From contig JAFUCW010000118.1 in assembly GCA_017459485.1 (NCBI GenBank), forward strand, positions 1-18,021: DNA of 18,021 bases. The letters run 5' to 3'. The translations under genes were made by a program, and so were the position numbers. How positions within the stretch are numbered: the stretch's first letter is position 1; each line of letters begins with the position of its first letter. Under the pieces are notes generated by a model that did not search any database, was not told the origin of the DNA, and saw nothing but the letters and a program-made list of their open reading frames with translations. Positions 14,120 through 18,021 of the stretch are shown one piece after another. Origin of the DNA: Eggerthellaceae bacterium. GTDB lineage: Bacteria; Actinomycetota; Coriobacteriia; Coriobacteriales; Eggerthellaceae.

Positions 14120-14827
14120 TTGTTCGGCATTGGCGCAAACGAGCTGATCATCATCCTGATCTTCGGGTTCATCATCTTCGGACCCGACAAGCTTCCCGGC
14201 ATGGCGAAGACGGTTGGTCAGTTCATCGCACGCTTCCGCAACGCTCAGAACGAGATGAACAAGGTCATTCGCACCGAGGTCTACGACCCGAATTCCGACG
14301 ATCCGTTCAAGAACCCGCTCGATGCTCTTTCCAAGCTGGAGAGTCAAGCGAAGAAGGAAGATCGGGGCGAGAGCTTCACCGAACGCAAGGCGCGCTACGA
14401 TAAGCAACGCGCAGCAAAGAAGGCCGCCGAGGAGCGCAAGGCCGAAATGGAAGCGAAGAAGGCTGCCGAAGCAGAAGCGAAACAGGCGGCGCTCGACGAA
14501 GGCAAGGACGCCAGCGAAGCCGCCGAGGCGGCAAAAGCGGCAGGCGAAGCGGTTGCTGCCAAGGCCGCCGAAAAGAAGGCCGCATCCAAAAGCGTTGAGG
14601 AAAAGAAGCGCCCGACGGCCGACGAGCTGTATGGCACAAAGCCTCAAGCGAAAAAGCCTCAAGCCAAGAAGCCCGCTACCGAAAGCGCCTCTGCGCAAGA
14701 CGACTCCGCCAAGGATATAGATGCCAAGGCTGCCGCTCAACGTGCCGCTGCGGGTCCTGTCGATAAAGTGCCCGAAGAAGCGTCTGACAACGTGCAAGAA
14801 GCGCCTGAGGAAGGAAAGGGGGAGTAG
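14120..14827 (+). CDS. tatB: Sec-independent translocase subunit TatB-like
   Basis: A 235-residue twin-arginine translocase component. It has a short N-terminal transmembrane helix (about 7-21), the hinge FGPDKLP (20-26) and an amphipathic helix GMAKTVGQFIARFRNAQNEM. E8 and the GPDKLP hinge favour TatB over TatA. The remaining roughly 190 residues are an Ala/Lys/Glu-rich, probably coiled-coil or disordered tail, much longer than in typical TatA. The start is TTG at 14120, supported by AAAGGAG 8 bp upstream and by the fold beginning there. tatC follows after 2 bp. No separate tatA is in the window, so it may lie elsewhere or this protein may do both jobs. Confidence 0.88.
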   Translation: MFGIGANELIIILIFGFIIFGPDKLPGMAKTVGQFIARFRNAQNEMNKVIRTEVYDPNSDDPFKNPLDALSKLESQAKKEDRGESFTERKARYDKQRAAKKAAEERKAEMEAKKAAEAEAKQAALDEGKDASEAAEAAKAAGEAVAAKAAEKKAASKSVEEKKRPTADELYGTKPQAKKPQAKKPATESASAQDDSAKDIDAKAAAQRAAAGPVDKVPEEASDNVQEAPEEGKGE

Positions 14828-14829
14828 CC

Positions 14830-15678
14830 ATGCCAGTCGGTCCAGCGCGTATGCCCCTTTTCGATCATTTGGGCGAGCTGCGCATGCGCTTCGTGCGCAT
14901 CGTAGTGTGCCTGCTTATTGCGGTGCTTGTGTTCTACATGGCAACGCCTACCATTTCGCAGTTTTTGATACAGCCCATCAACGACCTCATTCCCACTAAC
15001 GAGGACGGATCGCCCGCTTGGGTCTACATGGGCGCTTTCGACGCGTTCGGCACCCGTTTCGTCGTCGCTATGTGGGCGTCGCTTGTGGCATGCATGCCGG
15101 TGATCATCTGGCAGACGCTTGCGTTTTTCCTGCCTGCCTTGAAGCCCAACGAACGCAAGTGGTTCATTCCCACGTTTGCCGTTGCGTGCGTCTTGTTCAT
15201 CTTGGGCACAGTGTTCTGTTATTTGATTATCTTGCATCCGGCGTTCGAATGGCTGACCGACCAGGGTTTGGGGTTCGCATCCATCCTTCCCGAAGCGAAG
15301 CAATGGATCGATATTATCATCAAGTTCGAAATCGGTTTCGGCTTTGCTTTCGAGCTGCCCCTTGTGGTGTTCTATCTGACCGTGTTCGAAGTGGTGCCCT
15401 ACGCGAAACTACGTGGCGCATGGCGCACGGTCTACATTGTGCTCATGGTCATCTCTGCGCTTATTACGCCCGATGCTTCCCCGATTACCATGTTGCTGCT
15501 GTTCGGTGCCATGATCGCCCTCTACGAGATCTCGATGCTCGCGGCGCGTCTTGTGCTGGGAGGCAAGATCAAGAAGCAGAAGGAAGAAGCCGAACGGCAG
15601 GCGGTAGAAGATGCCGAATGGGAAGCCGAATGGGCAGAGCGCCAGGCCGCCAAGAAGCGCGAACAAGAGGCGCAATAG
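14830..15678 (+). CDS. tatC: Sec-independent translocase subunit TatC
   Basis: A 282-residue six-helix membrane protein, the receptor for twin-arginine signal peptides. Diagnostic segments are present: FDHLGELRMR at the N-terminus (first cytoplasmic region), FFLPALKPNERKW after helix 2, the FEIGFGFAFELPLVVFYL helix and ITPDASPITMLLL near the last helices. A charged tail (about 245-282), rich in Lys, Glu and Ala, extends beyond the core. GGAAAGGGGGAG precedes the ATG, and the gene is 2 bp from tatB. With tatB it exports folded, often cofactor-bearing redox enzymes, which suits an anaerobically respiring organism. Confidence 0.95.
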   Translation: MPVGPARMPLFDHLGELRMRFVRIVVCLLIAVLVFYMATPTISQFLIQPINDLIPTNEDGSPAWVYMGAFDAFGTRFVVAMWASLVACMPVIIWQTLAFFLPALKPNERKWFIPTFAVACVLFILGTVFCYLIILHPAFEWLTDQGLGFASILPEAKQWIDIIIKFEIGFGFAFELPLVVFYLTVFEVVPYAKLRGAWRTVYIVLMVISALITPDASPITMLLLFGAMIALYEISMLAARLVLGGKIKKQKEEAERQAVEDAEWEAEWAERQAAKKREQEAQ

Positions 15679-15843
15679 CCGCTGTTGCATAGGTTTCGCC
15701 ATTTGAGGGCATCGCCTAAGTGGCTTCTGCAGGAGTGCTCGATTCGATTAGTCGTGCGAAGGTTACCTTGCTATACCCTGTGCTAGGGCTCAATCAGGTG
15801 GTGCCCTTGTCGTCTTCGGATTGCCAAAATGCTAGATGAGAAC

Positions 15844-15876
15844 TTGACAGCATTGCGCTGTTACACGTGCTAAGGT
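15844..15876 (+). promoter_or_regulatory. Promoter and overlapping dyad operator of the GH2 gene
   Basis: A perfect -35 TTGACA lies at 15844-15849. The -10 is ambiguous: TGCTAA (15868-15873, 18-bp spacer) or TAAGGT (15871-15876, 21-bp spacer). An inverted repeat TGACAGC-ATTGC-GCTGTTA (15845-15863), six of seven pairs matched, overlaps the -35, a typical place for a repressor operator. The ribosome site AGGAGGG follows at 15896-15902. The rest of 15679-15843 shows no gene and no convincing terminator after tatC. Confidence 0.5.
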
Positions 15877-15906
15877 ATGCGCGTACGAAGGTCGTAGGAG
15901 GGTAGC

Positions 15907-17757
15907 GTGCTGCACCTGAAGAAATTGCTTGCTGCTAAGCCGAAAGAGCGCATCGAAGTGCATTTGCATTCGCTTCTCACTCCGTGGGGTGAGGAGCTTG
16001 ACCTGGAACATGTCCTCGAAGAGCATCCCACGCCCCAGTTCGCGCGCAGCGACTACCAGGTGCTCAATGGGCCATGGCGATGTGCGTTCGTGGATAACGG
16101 GCACGACCCCTCCGAAGACATGGAACATGTGGTCCGTTCGGCATTGTGTCCCGAAGACCAGGAGTTTTCTCAGGACATCGTCGTGCCGTTTTCGCCCGAA
16201 GCTCCCCTTTCTGGCATAGGGTACAGACTGCAGCCCAGCGAGCTCATTTGGTACAAGCGCGACCTTCCTGTTCCTAAGTTAGAAGATGATGCGCGCCTTC
16301 TGATCCATTTTCAGGCGGTCGACTATGCGTGCGCTGTTTACGTGAATGGCGAGCTTTGCGGCACGCACGCAGGCGGCTACCTGCCCTTTTCGTTCGACGT
16401 GACCGACTTGTTGCGTGCGGAGGGCAACGAGCTGGTCGTGTGCGTTGCCGACCCAAGCGAGTTTGGCGGCCAGCCCCGTGGAAAGCAGCGCTTCGACCGG
16501 GGCGACATTTGGTACACTGCGCAAAGCGGCATCTGGCAAACGGTGTGGACGGAGGTGGTTCCCGCTGCTCATCTCGAAGCGCTTTCGGTCGAGGCTGACG
16601 CGCTCACTGGCATATTGTCGGTGGGATTTCAGGTGAAACTAGGGGGCACCGAAGAAGGGCAGATCATCCTTGAGGTGATCGACCAGGGCAGCGTGGTTGC
16701 GACTGCCCGATGCGATGCAGAGACGACGTGCGCTCTGGCGGTGCACGTGCCCGACGCCCATGTGTGGTCACCCGCCGACCCGCATCTCTATACGCTGCGC
16801 GTGCGTTTCGGAAAAGACGAGGTGGAAAGCTACTGCGGCTTTCGCACGGTGGAGGTGCGCGAAGACAGCGCAGGTTGCGCTCGAATCTTCCTTAATGGCG
16901 ACCCGTTCTTCGTGCGCGGCGTGCTCGATCAGGGCTACTGGCCCGATGGACTGCTTACGGCCCCTTCCGACGAAGCGCTTGTTTTCGACATCCAGGCCAT
17001 GCAAAACGCCGGTTTCAACTTGTTGCGCAAACATATCAAGGTTGAAAACGCGCGTTGGTACTACCATTGCGATCGGTTGGGCATGCTGGTATGGCAGGAC
17101 ATGGTCAGCGGTGGCGACGCAACGCTCAACAGCTGGGACTTCAGCTACAAGCCATCGTTGTTCAAGTTCAGCTGGCGCCTTATGCGCGACACTACCGTGC
17201 GTAATCGGGAGCGGCTTGGCGCAGGCGACGAAAGCTACCGGCGCGAATGGAAAAAAACGTGTGCAGGCACGGTAAGGACCTTGGTCAGTCATCCGTGTAT
17301 CATTGCATGGACGCTGTTCAACGAAGGATGGGGGCAATTCGACTCGGCTGCTGCGCTCGATGCGGTACGTGCCATCGACCCCACGCGCCCGGTGTGCGTG
17401 GCAAGCGGATGGTACGACCAGGGTGTCGGCGACATCCGTGGCGTGCACAACTACTTCCGCGATCTTGCCGTGTGGAAGGTTGGGTTGCGAAGGCGTGCCT
17501 TCGTGGTAACCGAGTTCGGCGGGTTTGCGCATCGGGTCGCTGGGCACAGTGCACGCGACGATGCGTACGGGTACGAGGTCTTCGATACGATCGAGGAATG
17601 GAAGCTGCGCACCAGCGCCCTCTTGTCCGAAGTCGATTCCCTTGAGCCGCACGGATTGGCGGGTTTCGTGCTTACGCAGGTGTCCGACATTGAAGAGGAA
17701 GTCAACGGCATATTGACCTACGACCGTAAGGTGAACAAGTGGGATGGTCGGCAGTGA
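15907..17757 (+). CDS. Glycoside hydrolase family 2 (beta-galactosidase/glucuronidase-like)
   Basis: A 616-residue GH2 enzyme. The N-terminal sugar-binding jelly roll (about 45-220) includes WYKRDL and a VYVNGELCGTHAGGYLPF strand pair; an immunoglobulin-like domain (about 221-320) follows, then the catalytic TIM barrel (about 325-616). The acid/base is E473 in LFNEGWGQFD and the likely nucleophile is E536 in VVTEFGG. FRTVEVRED and RKHIKVENARWYYHCDRLGML are also typical. No signal peptide, so it acts on imported or diffusible glycosides in the cytoplasm. The substrate (beta-galactoside, glucuronide, mannoside) cannot be told from the motifs. The start is GTG with AGGAGGG just upstream. It stands alone behind its own promoter/operator. 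Confidence 0.92.
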   Translation: MLHLKKLLAAKPKERIEVHLHSLLTPWGEELDLEHVLEEHPTPQFARSDYQVLNGPWRCAFVDNGHDPSEDMEHVVRSALCPEDQEFSQDIVVPFSPEAPLSGIGYRLQPSELIWYKRDLPVPKLEDDARLLIHFQAVDYACAVYVNGELCGTHAGGYLPFSFDVTDLLRAEGNELVVCVADPSEFGGQPRGKQRFDRGDIWYTAQSGIWQTVWTEVVPAAHLEALSVEADALTGILSVGFQVKLGGTEEGQIILEVIDQGSVVATARCDAETTCALAVHVPDAHVWSPADPHLYTLRVRFGKDEVESYCGFRTVEVREDSAGCARIFLNGDPFFVRGVLDQGYWPDGLLTAPSDEALVFDIQAMQNAGFNLLRKHIKVENARWYYHCDRLGMLVWQDMVSGGDATLNSWDFSYKPSLFKFSWRLMRDTTVRNRERLGAGDESYRREWKKTCAGTVRTLVSHPCIIAWTLFNEGWGQFDSAAALDAVRAIDPTRPVCVASGWYDQGVGDIRGVHNYFRDLAVWKVGLRRRAFVVTEFGGFAHRVAGHSARDDAYGYEVFDTIEEWKLRTSALLSEVDSLEPHGLAGFVLTQVSDIEEEVNGILTYDRKVNKWDGRQ

Positions 17758-17868
17758 CCGCCCCACCAACCGCGCTTCTTATGGGCGTGGCGTCCGACCG
17801 CGAGGACAAGCGTAGCTCGTTGTAGCTAGTAGGCAATAAATGTGGTAGCGTGTCCTTCTACGATACAA

Positions 17869-17945
17869 AAATGTGTACATATTTCTAAGCTACACTTTGA
17901 AAATGTTACTTATATGCATAATTATGTGAAAAAATGTACAGATTT
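17869..17945. promoter_or_regulatory. Dyad element, copy 2: inverted TGTACA sites 61 bp apart
   Basis: AAATGTGTACATATTT (17869-17884) and AAAAATGTACAGATTT (17930-17945) are 16-bp inverted repeats matching at 14 positions. The TGTACA cores start at 17874 and 17935, again exactly 61 bp apart as in copy 1 at 6671-6745. The spacer is equally AT-rich but not the same sequence. It ends 20 bp before a possible start codon at 17966, comparable to the 28 bp in copy 1. The stretch 17758-17868 between the GH2 stop and this element shows no gene. Confidence 0.6.
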
Positions 17946-17965
17946 GCTTCTTTGGAGCGATTCGC

Positions 17966-18021
17966 ATGCGAAAGTGCGGCCGGTCAAGCTCCATGCGTAC
18001 ATGCGCGCGCCGTGCACGCAA
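17966..18021 (+). CDS. Possible start of a gene cut by the window end
   Basis: ATG at 17966 is preceded by TTTGGAG at 8 bp and stays open to the last base (18 codons, starting MRKCGRSS, Arg/Cys-rich). Supporting it are the ribosome-site spacing and the AT-rich dyad element just upstream, arranged as before the histidine kinase gene. The visible peptide is too short to identify, and chance is possible. Confidence 0.3.
   Translation, partial: MRKCGRSSSMRTCARRAR

Noticed and set aside
14376..14639. Pro/Arg- and Ser/Ala-rich minus-strand frames within tatB
   Set aside because: They arise from the repetitive Ala/Lys/Glu codons of the TatB tail.
1..18021. CRISPR arrays, tRNA or rRNA genes, transposases
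   Set aside because: I saw no regularly spaced repeats with unique spacers, no cloverleaf-type sequence and no transposase-like protein in the window.

Overview
The window is high-GC with dense, short-spaced genes. I infer an anaerobic actinobacterium of the Coriobacteriia, probably Eggerthellaceae (Slackia/Adlercreutzia-like). Reasons: a TsaB-RimI-TsaD fusion, a menaquinone methyltransferase, a TatB-TatC pair, a DUF2318 metal-binding lipoprotein, and several GTG/TTG starts. The assignment is from gene content and memory, not from a search.

Layout. (1) 84-2029: a two-gene metal module. A membrane protein fuses an HMA domain, a TauE/UreH-like core and a cupredoxin domain; its stop overlaps the start of a Cys-rich DUF2318 lipoprotein. 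(2) 2229-4019: an ABC exporter half-transporter. (3) 4020-4728: a decayed region with the N-terminal remnant of a radical-SAM-type protein, a 17-bp tandem repeat and a strong hairpin. (4) coaX on the minus strand, divergent from an OmpR-type response regulator; its likely partner kinase lies 452 bp further on. That gap holds a 118-bp near-perfect palindrome and a 75-bp dyad element. (5) 7821-12222: a tRNA t6A block (tsaE, then a tsaB-rimI-tsaD fusion) followed by menG. A type II toxin-antitoxin module with its own palindromic operator is lodged between tsaE and the fusion, and the toxin frame is shifted near its 3' end. (6) 12280-15678: an amidohydrolase, a small membrane protein with a disordered acidic tail, tatB and tatC. 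(7) 15907-17757: a cytoplasmic glycoside hydrolase family 2 enzyme behind its own promoter/operator region. (8) An AT-rich tail with a second copy of the dyad element, just upstream of a possible gene that runs off the window.

How they work together: most are housekeeping genes (CoA synthesis, t6A tRNA modification, menaquinone, Tat export, two-component signalling). The less ordinary parts are the three-domain copper-type protein with its lipoprotein, the toxin-antitoxin module inside the t6A block, the t6A triple fusion, and the paired dyad elements, which have identical 61-bp site spacing although 11 kb apart.
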